A DNA stretch of 64,000 bases from Ophioderma brevispina (GCA_023653785.1 JAMKCH010084949.1:62001-126000), one strand, 5' to 3'. Counted from the first letter of the stretch, positions 47,844 to 59,059 are shown. Made by a program: numbers and translations. Notes: generated by a model from the letters alone, not told the origin.

Positions 47844-48329
47844 GTAAGACATAAACCATTAAGTTACAAGAGTTATTGATGTTAATGCGTGATGACATAA
47901 TTTTTGTTTCTGACTTATGATGTTACTATTGTCACTATTATGACACATTACATTTTAATCAAGTAACGCTAAATGCAACTTTACTTTCTTTGCTCATTGC
48001 GTAATGTGAGGCTTTATTAGCATTTTTTCTTGATCAATTTAAAAAACAAAACAAAAATGTTATAAATCTCTTGAAAACCTTTAAAAAAAGGAATGATGTG
48101 AATTTTACACCTATGCGAGCGGGAAGCTGAGACAATTTTGTACTTAACCTAATCAGCAAATGGACATGTGAAGATTAAACTAAATCAAAGCAATGTTGAT
48201 GGCAAAGGAATGTTACAAGGTTACAGACTGCAAAAGATTAACTCTTTTTACATGCTGAATACTAGGGAAAGCCACATGTTAATATGTTATTAACTACAAT
48301 GCGTGCTGATGAAAGAAGCTGTACAATCT
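47844..48329 (+). other. FReD gene intron, left part
   Basis: AT-rich intron sequence before element J; no further exon recognised. Confidence 0.5.
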
Positions 48330-48900
48330 TTAGAGAGACATAATGGCATGAAAAAAATTGACATAATGAAAAAGACCCTTACTGAAATCACTTCCACGAG
48401 TTTTAAAACAATTTGGATGTTTACATTCTGTGAAAACAGTAAAACAGGAAGAGTTCCGGGGGGGGGGGGGGGGGTGGCAGTTTGTGGCAATTTCTGGAAC
48501 AAGGATGCTGACATTACTGCCAGCATTTACCAAACTTGAAGAGCATGTTGTCATCAGCTCACAGACCATTGCTATTGTATATGTGCTAATCCCGGCTAAA
48601 TCATCTTTCACTTGCCAGATCAATATCTTACTACAAGCCTAAAGTACAATGCCTGACTCCCGGTCTGAATGCTTTTGAATTGTGTCGCAAAGCATGCTAG
48701 ATTCTGTCAGGGATGTGAACACCTTGCTTTTCTGTTCCAGAAATTGCCACAAACTGCCACCTCCTCCCCCGGGACTCTTCCTGTTTTTACTGTTTTTACA
48801 GAATGTAAACATCCAAATTGTTTTCAAACTCGTGGAAGTGATTTCAGTAAGGGTCCTTTTCATTATGTGAAATTGTTTTTATGCCATTATGTCCCTTTAA
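48330..48900. mobile_element. Foldback element J within the FReD intron
   Basis: The left arm starts 'TTAGAGAGACATAATGGCAT' and the right arm ends 'ATGCCATTATGTCCCTTTAA'. Arms of about 180-200 bp pair through 'AAGACCCTTACTGAAATCAC', 'TTGGATGTTTACATTCTGT' and 'GGCAGTTTGTGGCAATTTCT'. A G run (48458-48473) on the left faces a C-rich tract on the right. The TTAA-AGGGAC form of the right end again suggests a TTAA-targeting superfamily. It ends 80 bp before the next FReD exon. Confidence 0.8.
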
Positions 48901-48980
48901 GAATAAAGTTTTGTTGCCCATTGACGTTGTCGATAGTTTGTCGATAGGTATAACATTCTTATTATTTTCTTATCAATCAG

Positions 48981-49115
48981 GATGCAGCGACCAATTTCTA
49001 TAGACCTATGGGCTAGGTACGCACATGGATTTGGTGTACCCGATGGCAAACTTCTAGGGATTGGCAACAATTTCCTGCACGCCCTCACCGACGTTTCCCT
49101 TCCAAATTCGAGTTG
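48981..49115 (+). CDS. FReD exon 3 (disrupted)
   Basis: Acceptor 'TTATCAATCAG', then 'DAATNFYRP' in phase 0 continuing the preceding 'QRRL', matching the family pattern '(D)GS.NFYR.W..Y..GFG'. After a one-base frame change, 'WARYAHGFGVPDGK' and, after further changes, 'NNFLHALTD' follow, the usual 'LGN..LH.LT' region of fibrinogen domains. The expected 'FWLGN' is not intact. A donor 'GTGAGT' follows at 49116. Total length (135 nt) keeps phase 0, so the indels may cancel, but as read the exon cannot be translated through. Pseudogenisation and local sequence errors both fit. Confidence 0.7.
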
Positions 49116-49488
49116 GTGAGTTGAATTTGCAGCGATTCCAAACACCAGGAAACGTTGTATTTAACCAACACAGTTCATGATCTTCTCTATACAAATAAAA
49201 TTCTTTTATTGATTGGTATGGGAATAAATGATAAGCAAAACTCATATCACATGCAATTCCAGGAGTTTTTCCTTACACACACAGTAATTCAAGGAGTTTG
49301 TGTATATACCTCCATACATAGTAACAAAATGGGAAACTCCTCGTAAAACGTTCTTTAACGATGAGAAAAAGGCTTACACACCCAGTGGGGTCCCCCAATT
49401 CTAGAGCTCCTCAATGTGTTTTGACGAAGGAAATTCCTCTATTTCTGTGTGTGTATAAACGCATCTCCTCGAAATGTGCACGATGCAC

Positions 49489-49580
49489 ACACACACACAC
49501 ACACACCACACACAACACACACACACAACACACACACTCACACACACACGCCACACCACACACCACACACCACAGACCAC
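49489..49580. repeat. (CA)n microsatellite in FReD intron
   Basis: CACACA tract broken by ACCACAC variants; a simple repeat that produces Thr/His and Cys/Val shadow frames. Confidence 0.85.
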
Positions 49581-49767
49581 ACTCACCAAATTTGATCATC
49601 GAAGGGTGCGAGTACTTTTGAAATCCGAAGGGGTGCGCTTACTTTTGAATATATCTAAGGGGAGTACAATTACCTTTAATTCCTTTAAGACCTCGCAGGT
49701 TGGAATTCAAGATTAAATAGTAACCAAACTATGAGAGTGATGATTGTATTGTCTGTTTTCTTCCCAG

Positions 49768-49950
49768 AACTGTACAGATGGAAGGATAAGTTTTGGCTCC
49801 GCAGAATATGACAGATTTTAAGTTTTAGACGAAAGGCAAAATTAAAACCGTTACTTTGGAAATTTCATCAAGGGCAATCGAGGCGATGCTCTCTCCTACC
49901 ACAACAACACAGCATTTAGTACTCTGGAAGAACATGGAACTTGCTCGTTC
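49768..49950 (+). CDS. FReD exon 4 (two in-frame stops)
   Basis: Acceptor 'GTTTTCTTCCCAG' and donor 'GTAAAC' enclose 183 nt (61 codons, phase 0 both ends). The reading 'DGRISFGSAEYDRF', stop, 'VLDERQN', stop, 'NRYFGNFIKGNRGDALSYHN', then 'TAFST', matches the family segment 'A.Y..F.V......Y.L....GNAGDAL.YHN...FST'. Both stops (TAA) could be base substitutions because phase is kept on both sides. The donor lies only 8 bases before the TTAA of element F, so that insertion may have affected splicing. Confidence 0.75.
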
Positions 49951-49958
49951 GTAAACAC

Positions 49959-50275
49959 TTAAAGGCCGACTCAAGATTTGCCTAAGGCGGGCGCCCTCAA
50001 TTTCCAAAAATCGTGTTTTGCATGTACATAATGGTGTCCATATACTACACTGTGTGAAATGCTAAGCTTAATCGAATTCCTTCATATAGAAAATCACAAC
50101 TTTGGTTATAAATTTCCGGATCCGAATTTTTGTTATAACAGTATCGTATGGGACGTAATACTACACGGTAAATGTTTACTGCTCAAAACGAAAAATCCGA
50201 TTCATTCTCAAATTTCGGAATTGTGTATTTTAGGTTACTATCTTTTAGTTCTAGTTGCTAGTTTTCATTATTACA
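49959..50275 (+). mobile_element. Dispersed element F, plus copy, at the exon 4 donor
   Basis: Begins TTAA + 'AGGCCGACTCAAGATTTGCC'. It shares 'TATAGAAAATCACAACTTTG', 'TATAAATTTCCGGATCCGAA' and 'GGTAAATGTTTACTGCTC' with 37255-37575. Non-coding. The right terminus is not exactly resolved. Confidence 0.7.
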
Positions 50276-50279
50276 CAAA

Positions 50280-52345
50280 ATAATATTTCGAATCTCTTAG
50301 TCAGACTTTAGAGTGACCAAGGGGGTTCCTAGGGACCCTCAAATTTTTTCGCGCTGGCCGCTTTACGCTTTGGATTTTTACGCAGAAATTTGTGTAATTT
50401 GCTGATCTTTTAAATGCGCCTTCTTTCATACCAAAAAACATAAAATCACCCAAGCCGTTTATGCCGTGCCCTTGGGCACTACTGAAGTTCAGCCTGATAA
50501 TCTTTAAAAAAATCAAAAACCAAAGCATTTTTTTTTTGCTGATATAATGGGTTACACAAACATATAAGTAACTCTTTATGGTTGAAAACAACCCAATTCA
50601 TTGTGGACGTGCTAAACCGTTACTGTTAAAGTCTCTGGGAAAGTCGTGCATTTGGCAACACCCGTTAACATACAGGATTCCAAAACTGGCAAGTTTTGTG
50701 TTAAATACTCTTCTAGAGTAGAATATCAACATAAAATAAGCTTTTCAAAAGTTTTATGTAAGCGCAGCTCATTTTAATTTTCGGTCTTTTTGCCCCATTT
50801 TTTCGAGTGTTTTGAAACAACATGCCCCTAACTTGTAGCCCAAATAACAAATTTCATTTTTATTGCTGATTTGGGGTTGTCTTATGACCCTTCAAATTGT
50901 ACAAATTTCGTAAAAATCCCTCGAATTTCCTGCGTACAAGCCGCGGACGTATAAGTCACATCTCTTAAAAATCGCGTGTTTATGTTAACCTTGTCAGCGT
51001 ATTAGCACAGGCACATATTCCGCACTTAGTTCCATTAAGGTTCAGAATTCAGCATACCCATTCCCTGTCTTCAACCTGCTTGAAATTAAGTCGCAATTCT
51101 ACCAACAATGAATTTTGCCTGGTTCATTTTAGCAGTATCATTATAGACACAAAAGTAACAACATTTTGACCAGTTGACCAGGTATTGCGATGTCAGACAT
51201 TCTCCAAATATACATCTTTGTTTTGACGCAATACCCCAATACAAAATCGCAGAGTTTAATAGCATTGCTCACTATCAGAAAATACCTGAAACCACTAGAA
51301 ACTTTGCAAGTGGATTGGCAGCATCGACGAGCATGGACTAGTATTTCAGTGGAAACGAATTCTACAACCAGGACGGTTTTATAACGAGGTTGCAGTTTGT
51401 TCCGTATTCAACTATATAAGAAATATGCGTAGCAAATGGCACCTTCATAACTTGGACTTTTCCCTTAGGTTAAAATGTACACAGCTGTAACTTTGTGCAA
51501 AAGCCTCTGGACGTGATTTTTTTTCATTTATGATCCCCTTTAAAAAATATGTAAATATTGCGACATAAATATAATATTAAGAGACTAAATGGCTGAGGTT
51601 GCGCTCATCAAGCCAGGAAACAACAGAAATCCTACCTCAAATAATAAAACTGTGTAAAAAGTATTAGAAACTGGGATAATTGCTACAAATAATACTTGGT
51701 GAGCTACCGAAAGAGTGTTTTGTTTCGAAAGGTGAGATCCCATTCCTGGTAGATGAATAAACCCATCCGATATTCTTAACATTGACTAAATCCTAAATTT
51801 TAATTTTTCAGACGTTAGGTTACGGCGTTGTGGACAATTATTTATGTTATAGAGAATGTACAGTAGACAATTCAGTTATTGATCTTTAGGATCCGAGATT
51901 GTGAAGAACACGCTTTTTTTTTTTCAAACATGAATGTCATCCACTTTTAATCCAATGTGTGTGACCCAAAAACATTTCTTCAAATCAAGTTCAAGACCAT
52001 CTTCCACAACCGACCCTGAAACATACTCATGATTGTCACAATTCATGACACTGCGTTGTGGCGGGCACCATTTTATAATGATTGGGTGTATCCGTAAGGT
52101 GACTCCTTTTAGCTGACACACTATGAATTTCGGCGACCTTTACGCAACATGTACTTATGAATTCGGCACCCTGTACGGAATGGATCATGCGGTTAATAAA
52201 GCGCCGAATTCTTAAGTTTGTAAATTTTTCATGATTTTACCTTGCCGAAACGCACCCATCTTATGTACAACTTTTACAAACACGATAACAAATCCAATAC
52301 TTTATCAAAATCTCTTATTCTGTTGTATCATTCTTTGTTTTTCAG
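50280..52345 (+). other. FReD gene last intron
   Basis: About 2 kb without recognisable coding sequence or clear repeat. The short frames here have no family resemblance. Confidence 0.45.
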
Positions 52346-52600
52346 GACCGTGATAATGACCAAATCGATAACCTCAATTGTGCCGAGATCTGCAGGGGAC
52401 TGGTTTCTGGTTCGCGGCCTGTAACAAAGCCAACCCAAACGGTAGATGGATAGGTACACACAGAGCCACGGGCCTTAACGGAGGCGTTATAACTTGGGGA
52501 ACCTGGCCACGTCATGGATTTACATACGCACTGAAAACATTTAAATGATGATTCAAACCAGTCCCAGGATCTGTACTGAACATCTGAAGGAATCACAACC
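52346..52600 (+). CDS. FReD terminal exon (disrupted), calcium-site region and C-terminus
   Basis: Acceptor 'TTGTTTTTCAG', then 'DRDNDQIDNLNCAE' in phase 0: the D-x-D-N-D calcium-binding loop and the conserved 'NCA' of fibrinogen domains. Two small frame changes follow, then 'NKANPNGRWIG' and 'GVITWGTWPRHGFTYALKTF', the usual 'C..SNLNG.Y' and 'G..W..W.G..YSLK' C-terminal pattern. A stop (52546-52548) lies just after. One more base shift would continue as 'MMIQTSPR' to a stop near 52600, closer to the family's usual 'MKIRP' ending. The order of all landmarks is correct, so this is the same gene's last exon, damaged by at least two indels as read. Confidence 0.75.
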
Positions 52601-53935
52601 ACTGAAATAAGTGGTGTAGCGACGACGTCAGTGCCGAAGAGTGTTGGCTCCCAAATTGGCCCTTGCCTAAATGAAGAGTCACAAAAGTTGATAGTTTGTG
52701 TCTTTAAATGAATTTGAATTATCATAATGTGTGAAATGAACAAAACCATCTGGGGGTATAATTTTTCCTGTGCCATTTTGATAATTGCCTGAAGGGTTTT
52801 GGGGAAACTGTCATTTTTAAGTTTATAGTAACACCCTCAACTAGGCGTGAACGTTTGAAAACTTGCACATCTTTCGATGCTCTGTAGCTAAAAAAAAATC
52901 AGCCTTCATGACTTTTTCATTTTTGTTAAAGATGTAATGGTGCAATCTTCCAAAAAATTAGTTTTGAAGTAACCAGTCGCTTATAGCCGAGAAAATTTAC
53001 TTTTGGTGAGAGTCATTGTACACAAGTCATGGGGAGTTTATTTTAGTGGGATTGCTGAAAGAGTAGAACTGAAATCACGTTTGACTCATATTCTTTCTTA
53101 TTCGTTCCCCTCCATTCCCTTCTTCCTTCTGAGGTCCGCTTTCATTTTATGGGGGGTGGGGGGGGGGGTTGTGTGTCTAAAATTCTTTTTGTTATAAGTC
53201 CATTGTTGTCTATGACCTATTTTGTAAATGAGGACATTTGAGGATGACCGGCTTCCCAGAATTCATTTTCAAACATGTCTAGACGACATTAGACGAGTGC
53301 GCATCAACGAGTTTAAATCTGAAATGTCGAAAACCCAAGATGAACAGTGCTTTAATCTACGCACTGTTATAAAAAATAACGTTTATAACGGTATATAATT
53401 CCGAACCCAGCTGCCAGTAATCTACCGTTAATACGGTGCATCGTAGAACGTAAATTTACTGTATTAAGAGATTCTTGAGCATTTTAATGAATTAAGCACA
53501 ATATGTGTTTTCTTCATACAACCATCGATAAAACGTAGAAACTTCTCTTAATTATAACGGCAATTCTTTTATTGATGGTTGTTATTTTAACTTTAGAATT
53601 CCTGGTCTGAATAAAATTTTCTTCTCCGAAATGACACGCTCTTCAGTGGGTGAATTATGGCTGTTGATGGTTACCAAGCGAATAACCATTAATCGGAAGC
53701 AGTGCTCAATGTGTGACGTTTTAACTTGAAACAGATTTTTTATAGCAAAACCAACACATTTAAAAAAAACGAAAAAAATAAAACATTAAATAAAGGTTTA
53801 AATGAAGGATTCACTTAAGTAATATTCGAATTTTTTCTGCATGTTGCACTTTTTAGCACACTCTTACAAGATTAACAGATGCCTACTCTAAGACATGGAT
53901 CAAACGAAAAAAGATGCTCCGGATAAGGAAAGGAC
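52601..53935. other. Downstream of the FReD gene, no gene recognised
   Basis: Possible 3' untranslated and intergenic sequence. A G-run of about 12 lies at 53155-53168. No repeat family was matched. Confidence 0.45.
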
Positions 53936-54235
53936 AAATGTACGCACCCCTTGAAGTACATGTTTTTTCCGAAATAATTTTCTAGAATTATAAAATCATG
54001 TTCCTCGTGTGCCATTTAATTCTTTTCCTGAATATTAGTGACTAACGAATGTACCTACCCCTGCTCGTCGGCAGAAAACAATGCAGAAAACAAAGCACTT
54101 CAGATTCTCTTTTAATTACTGGAAGGGCAGACCCATTTTTTGTTATTACCCATGCAGATGAACGATTCTAGGTGTTTCAACCACCCCGATTTAGATTGAG
54201 CTAGTTTTATGTACTTCCCCATGGGCGCACCATCG
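53936..54235. mobile_element. Element D, internally deleted copy
   Basis: The left 'TACGCACCCCTTGAAGTACA' and right 'GTACTTCCCCATGGGCGCAC' are inverted matches and agree with the ends of 24023-25135. Internal 'GAATATTAGTGACTAACGA' and 'CCGATTTAGATTGAGCTAG' are also shared. About 300 bp versus about 1.1 kb for the longer copy. Confidence 0.75.
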
Positions 54236-54299
54236 TTGTAAATGCTACGAATCTTTCCGCTGGTCTACTCACCCAATTAAACCAGTGCAACGGGAATGG

Positions 54300-54835
54300 A
54301 AGGTAACATGTATTACCTTCACCTTATCTCGAAATAAGGAGGCTTTGATCACTCCAACAAAAAAAAACACTTAGATTTACAAAAGTTGAAAACCCGAAAT
54401 AAGTGTTAATTATCTAATTAAAGAAATCTTATCTCGACATGAGGTCCCTTGTGTCCAGATAAGGAATAGCAATGGTGAATCTCAAATAACGGTCCTTTAT
54501 ATGGACTTAACAAGCTTATTACATCCGGAGATTAGATGTCCTTATCAGCGATATAAAGTTCAGCTTTATTTGGGTTCACCTCTGTTCAATCTAGATAAGC
54601 GCGTTGTTTGGGATTCAGCTTTGTCATCTCGAAGATAAGTCCCTTATCTGGAGAGAATGTGGGCCCTATCCCGAAATACCTAGGTTAATTCTAGATACAG
54701 GACCGATAAGTTTCCGTGTTCCGCTTTGGTTATCTGCAGAAAGGTAGTGTTTGCTAACTCTACATAAGGAGTATTAACCAACAATTGGGTTTCAGCTTTG
54801 GTTACCGAGTTAAGCTTCCTTTAGAAACTAGAATT
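54300..54835. repeat. Degenerate repeat of ATCTCGA/ATAAGG and CAGCTTTGG phrases
   Basis: Recurrent 'TTATCTCGA', 'GATAAGG' and 'CTTATC' words in both orientations, and 'TTCAGCTTTGG' at about 54562, 54618, 54721 and 54792. The period is irregular (56-103 bp). An old, decayed minisatellite is likely. Confidence 0.5.
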
Positions 54836-55039
54836 TGGAGAGTTAAAAGTAACATATCCGGAAAGACTATCTCACCACTGGCACTCATCATCTAAAGCAT
54901 GATACGGCCCAGCATGGAATACATAGAATTGCATGAGTCAGGAACAGGTCAATCAACAATTACCATCCGAACAAAGAGACGATTGTGGCCACGAACGTCC
55001 CTTCCTCCCACAGGATAAACACTGGACATCTGTTCCTAT

Positions 55040-55345
55040 ACAGAGGTTTATTGAGTCACTCCTACAATGCACCATTTTGGAAATTTTCACCAAAATTATA
55101 TTATTATTTTGATATGTGACCCCGTACAGGGTCTTTTCTTAACACATAAAAACCCGGACTTTAACACTCATTTTAGTAGGCCAACAAGGTGTTTACTTGG
55201 AGATGTTTTGGTGCAAGATCTGAAATGTCTTGTGGTTCTATATACTCCTTGAACACTTTTTTCCTTAAGCACTGACATGTGTTAAGTACACGTACAGGTA
55301 CATTGCTATGCATTATGGAATTGATCAAACACCCTCTGGTCCTAT
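55040..55345 (+). repeat. Dispersed repeat family G, copy 2
   Basis: Matches 37670-38005 in the same order: 'CTACAATGCA', 'ACACATAAAAACC', 'CACTCATTTTAGT', 'CACTGACATGTGTTAAGTAC' and 'CATTGCTATGCATTATGG'. Confidence 0.7.
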
Positions 55346-55528
55346 CCTACCTACTAAGGTCACCTAAAGAAAGGTTAACAGCGTCTATTTTATCCAAAAT
55401 ACATAGCCCAGCTCATCTGCGGCGAGATCTCTCACTTTTCACCTCAAGAGATCAGGATGTTGGAGAAACTTATCTCCGACTGCTTCACAGACGCAAGACG
55501 TCCGATAAATAGATACTATATGAACATG

Positions 55529-56010
55529 TTAAAGCAACATTTTTTGAAGAGCGCCCCCAATTTTCAAAATTTGATATTTTTGCACAGTTATGTCGGTAAT
55601 TGTCTAGAAAACTACACCTGCGAACGAGAATGCTCAAAAATGCGTATTTATCATAAAATGAGCGATTTTTGTAATTAGAATTGGGATCCTAGATTGTACT
55701 TAACGGCAGAGCTGGAAATGCTAAGTTTATGTCCGTCCATTGATGAAATAGTGCCACCTCAAGAAAATGATCTCTAACTTGACTTTTTTCATATTGGAAG
55801 GCCGTTTCCAGCAGCCGTTGAATTATTATCGGGATCCCGATATTAATTATTCTAGTTACAAAATTCCTTCGTTTGCGACACATATACCTTGTTGAGCTTA
55901 ACCATTCACAGGTATAGTTTACTAGCCAGTTACCAATGCAACCGTGTAAAAATCTCAATTTTTTGAAAAATTGGGGGCGCTCTTAAAAAAATGTGCTAAT
56001 ATTGCTTTAA
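55529..56010. mobile_element. Foldback element family A, complete uninterrupted copy (482 bp)
   Basis: TTAA + 'AGCAACATTTTTTGAAGAGC' at the left; at the right 'GGGGGCGCTC' ... 'GTGCTAATATTGCT' + TTAA. The inner arms pair through 'GGAATTTTGTAACTAGAATA'-like blocks and a central 'TATCGGGATCCCGATA' palindrome on one side. This is the reference for reconstructing the TA insertion at 11787. Non-coding. Confidence 0.85.
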
Positions 56011-56304
56011 GCCAGGAAGAATAGAAGTAGTATAATAAAGGTATCGTCTTCACAGAAATACAAGGAATCTTAAAGCAACAACGGCACATTTCATTATGAT
56101 ACATGCGCTGAAATTGTTTTTCGAAGTTAATATTTTATTACCGTTAGGTTTCTTTTTAATGAACTAAAAACTCTCACAAAGTTGTATAGCTGTAGCTGGT
56201 CAAAGTTTCTTGTAATAAAGATTTTTACCCTATTTAGCCTGTTGGTACATGTAAAAGCCGATTTTTCGTCAATGGTTTTAGCAATTTTCTTGGCGTTTTG
56301 GGAC

Positions 56305-56770
56305 TTAAAGCAATAACAGCACATTTTTTTTGAAGAGCGCCCCAATTTTTCCAAATATTTTGAGATTTTTGCACAATTGCATTGGTAATTGGGTAGTAAA
56401 CTATACCTGTGAATGGTATAGCTCAAAATTCTCTGTGTCGCAAAAGAAGGAATTTTGTAATTAAAATAATTAATATCGGAGATCTCCGATAATAATTCAA
56501 CGGCTGCTGGAAACGTCCTTCCAATATGAAATAACTGGGAAATTCCGCCATATACGTGTCTATGCTCTTCCATTAGTTGTTAGTTAAGTTAGTGGCACCT
56601 CACAAAAAGACCTCTATTTCATCATGAACGGACATAAAATTGTCATTTCCAGCTGCAGCCGTTAAATTACAATTGTGATCCCGATTCTAATTACACAATC
56701 GATTCTTTTATGACAAATACGCATTTTTAGCATTGTCGTTCGCAGACATAGTTTAGTAAACAACTAGAAT
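56305..56770 (+). mobile_element. Foldback element family A, right-truncated copy
   Basis: TTAA + 'AGCAATAACAGCACAT' then 'GAAGAGCGCCCC', the arm phrases and a central 'TATCGGAGATCTCCGATA' palindrome. Homology stops near 56770 without the right terminus. Confidence 0.75.
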
Positions 56771-56879
56771 TTCGCGGTTCTCGGCTTTCGCGATTTGCGG
56801 CGGGGGTAGCAAGGTTAGGGTTGTTTGGTTCAGTACGGAACCTTATCAGACGTAACCTGTAGTATTAGTAAATTTTTGT

Positions 56880-57110
56880 CACCTACCTAGGGCCCCTCAC
56901 TACCCCAGAGCCCCTTTGCAACTATAACAGTGTCCACTTTAATAACCTCCGGCCTCTTCAGAGATCCGAGGTCCTAACTGCCACAGTGTCCCTTCCCCCT
57001 TTTCACCTGTCTCAGAGCCCCTTCCCAGCTGCCACCAAGCACCCTAAAGATTCTCCTCATCTAACACAGGTGCCCTTTCCCTACTAACCGAGGGCACCGT
57101 GGCTTCCGCA
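56880..57110. repeat. Weak C-rich imperfect tandem repeat
   Basis: 'CAGAGCCCCTT', 'ACTGCCACAGTGTCC' and 'CAGCTGCCACC' recur at intervals of roughly 35-70 bp. Degenerate. Confidence 0.45.
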
Positions 57111-57624
57111 CTCCTCCACACCCCATACCAAATACCCAAAAGTTCCCTTTTCCATCTAAATATGGCCAATACCCAAATACTCATGGGTCTCTTTCCAGAC
57201 AACGTGAACTTTTCTTCAGTTCTAAAGCCTGCATATTTCCTCCAAATCCAATTTCTAAGGCCCTAATTTAAAAGACAAAATCAGTTCCCAAGTCCCTAAG
57301 TTCAGAAGTCGGATGACACACATCCCTTCCCAGAGTGCCCCCCCGGGTCTCTCGACCTCTCACTATCATACTCTCACCTTTTCGTCAGAAGCTTAAATTT
57401 GAGCCGAATTTTAGTTCAAAATCCTGCAAGTTTCCTGCATTTTTTTTCTAAGGCCCTATTAAAGGGGGATGGCTCAATGTAAGTATATAAAGCTTTGTAT
57501 TAAAGATGCAACGAGAGATTTCAAGTCATCTATATTTTCTGTGATATTAAGTGATTTCATACTAGAATTAGCACTCAATACATTCCAATTTTATTTGGCT
57601 GCAGCAGAAATACTTAAAATGACA

Positions 57625-57870
57625 AAAAAGGTGATTTGTATCTGCCTATATTTCAATAGAAAAATAAGCGAAGTTCGTATTTGGGCTCCTATACGAAATT
57701 AGAAATTTCCACAATTTTTGTTACCAAAGATAAACAGTTCTCAGCTTACATCATTTCAGATGGGGGGACTTTGTATAGAAAGCTTTTAGGCCAGTGCAAA
57801 AATCAGAATTTTTAACATTTTTTCGGGCCACCTGTTATTGAAACTCTCGTTTTTTTTTTTTTGCCACTTT
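57625..57870 (+). repeat. Dispersed repeat family H, copy 2
   Basis: Ordered matches to 10445-10680 as listed there; a T run of 15 or so is present near 57850. Confidence 0.6.
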
Positions 57871-57874
57871 AACC

Positions 57875-59055
57875 GAAGGGCGCTCACCGCAAAACCCCAT
57901 CTGTTAAAAATTATTTCGTAATTCCTTACAGCCCCAAATTCCAATTCTGCACTGTACACGGTCTAAACCAAATACCCAACAAGAATCAAAAACTATAGTG
58001 ACAACATGTCATGTTTAAGATATCAAATGGGGCTGATTTTTTCTAAACTCTAAACAATTTTTGGATAAAACTAAACTCTGCCCACAGGGAATAAGCCAAA
58101 ATATTTAAATATCTCATCTATTAGTTAGAAGGAAATAAACATTTTAATTAGGAGAGAAAAGTAGGGGCCCATAGCAGAGAAAGAGCCCCTTGGCGCTCTT
58201 AAGTGGTCAAGGGACAATAACCGTGTATATGATGTATGATCCCACAAACACCTGGACCTAGATGATCACATATGTTATTTTGCTATAGCCTGTGTTATTC
58301 GGAATAGTTTGACAAAATGATTATGGGATATTGGATTTGATTACTAATTGTTCATCAGACCATTAGATTGACACAGTTAGGTGATAAGCTAACATGAGAT
58401 TAGATTATTAATCCTTTGAACTATCCCATAACACAATAGATGAGGTATCAAGCGTTCAAGACTGTGAACGGATTGAGAAGTGGCAAGTTTATAAATAATA
58501 ATAGTATGACAGTAGTAAAATTAGTTAGTATAGTATTAATTTCATTCATAAAAACCTTGCCGCGCACAGTATTAATTATTCATCAGAAAGTTACAACACG
58601 ACCTGTAGATGGGCCCCCGATAATTAATAGGCCAATCAGAGCATCGGCACACGCGTGAGCGATCCCTTGCCATTTCAGCATGAATTTCCGTCGTCTCGTC
58701 CATTAGGAACCTGTACACCAACAGGGGATGGAAAACCTATAGCTGCTAACGAATGAGAAAAACGACAACGACAAGACTAAATTTTACAAGTTAAGGGAAA
58801 GGAAAATATCCTTTGGAACGGGACCCTGTACACCAACAGGTACCCTACCAATCATCTGTACATTACCAAGCTGTCATGTTTGTGACCGTAGTGATAATTA
58901 AATCTAGAATTGTGAGATACATATGACCGCCTTGAGTACGTTGTGTCGTTTTCACCGGAAGAAGCATAGGGGTCTGTCCCCTATAACTTATAAGGGCACC
59001 GGTCCATAGCGGAGGGTCGCGAACCAGGTCCCGCCTACAACATTTGTCACGCAGT
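57875..59055. other. Non-coding stretch
   Basis: No gene recognised. 'CTGTACACCAACAGG' occurs twice (58710 and 58828). Around 59047 'TTTGTCACGCAGTGGGATTC' resembles the junction of an LTR end with a tRNA-like primer site and would fit the gag remnant downstream, but no second LTR was found. Confidence 0.35.
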
Positions 59056-59059
59056 GGGA

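Noticed and set aside
52342..52776. 144-residue minus-strand frame overlapping the last FReD exon
   Set aside because: The plus strand carries the conserved FReD C-terminal pattern with a splice acceptor; the minus frame has no resemblance to any family.
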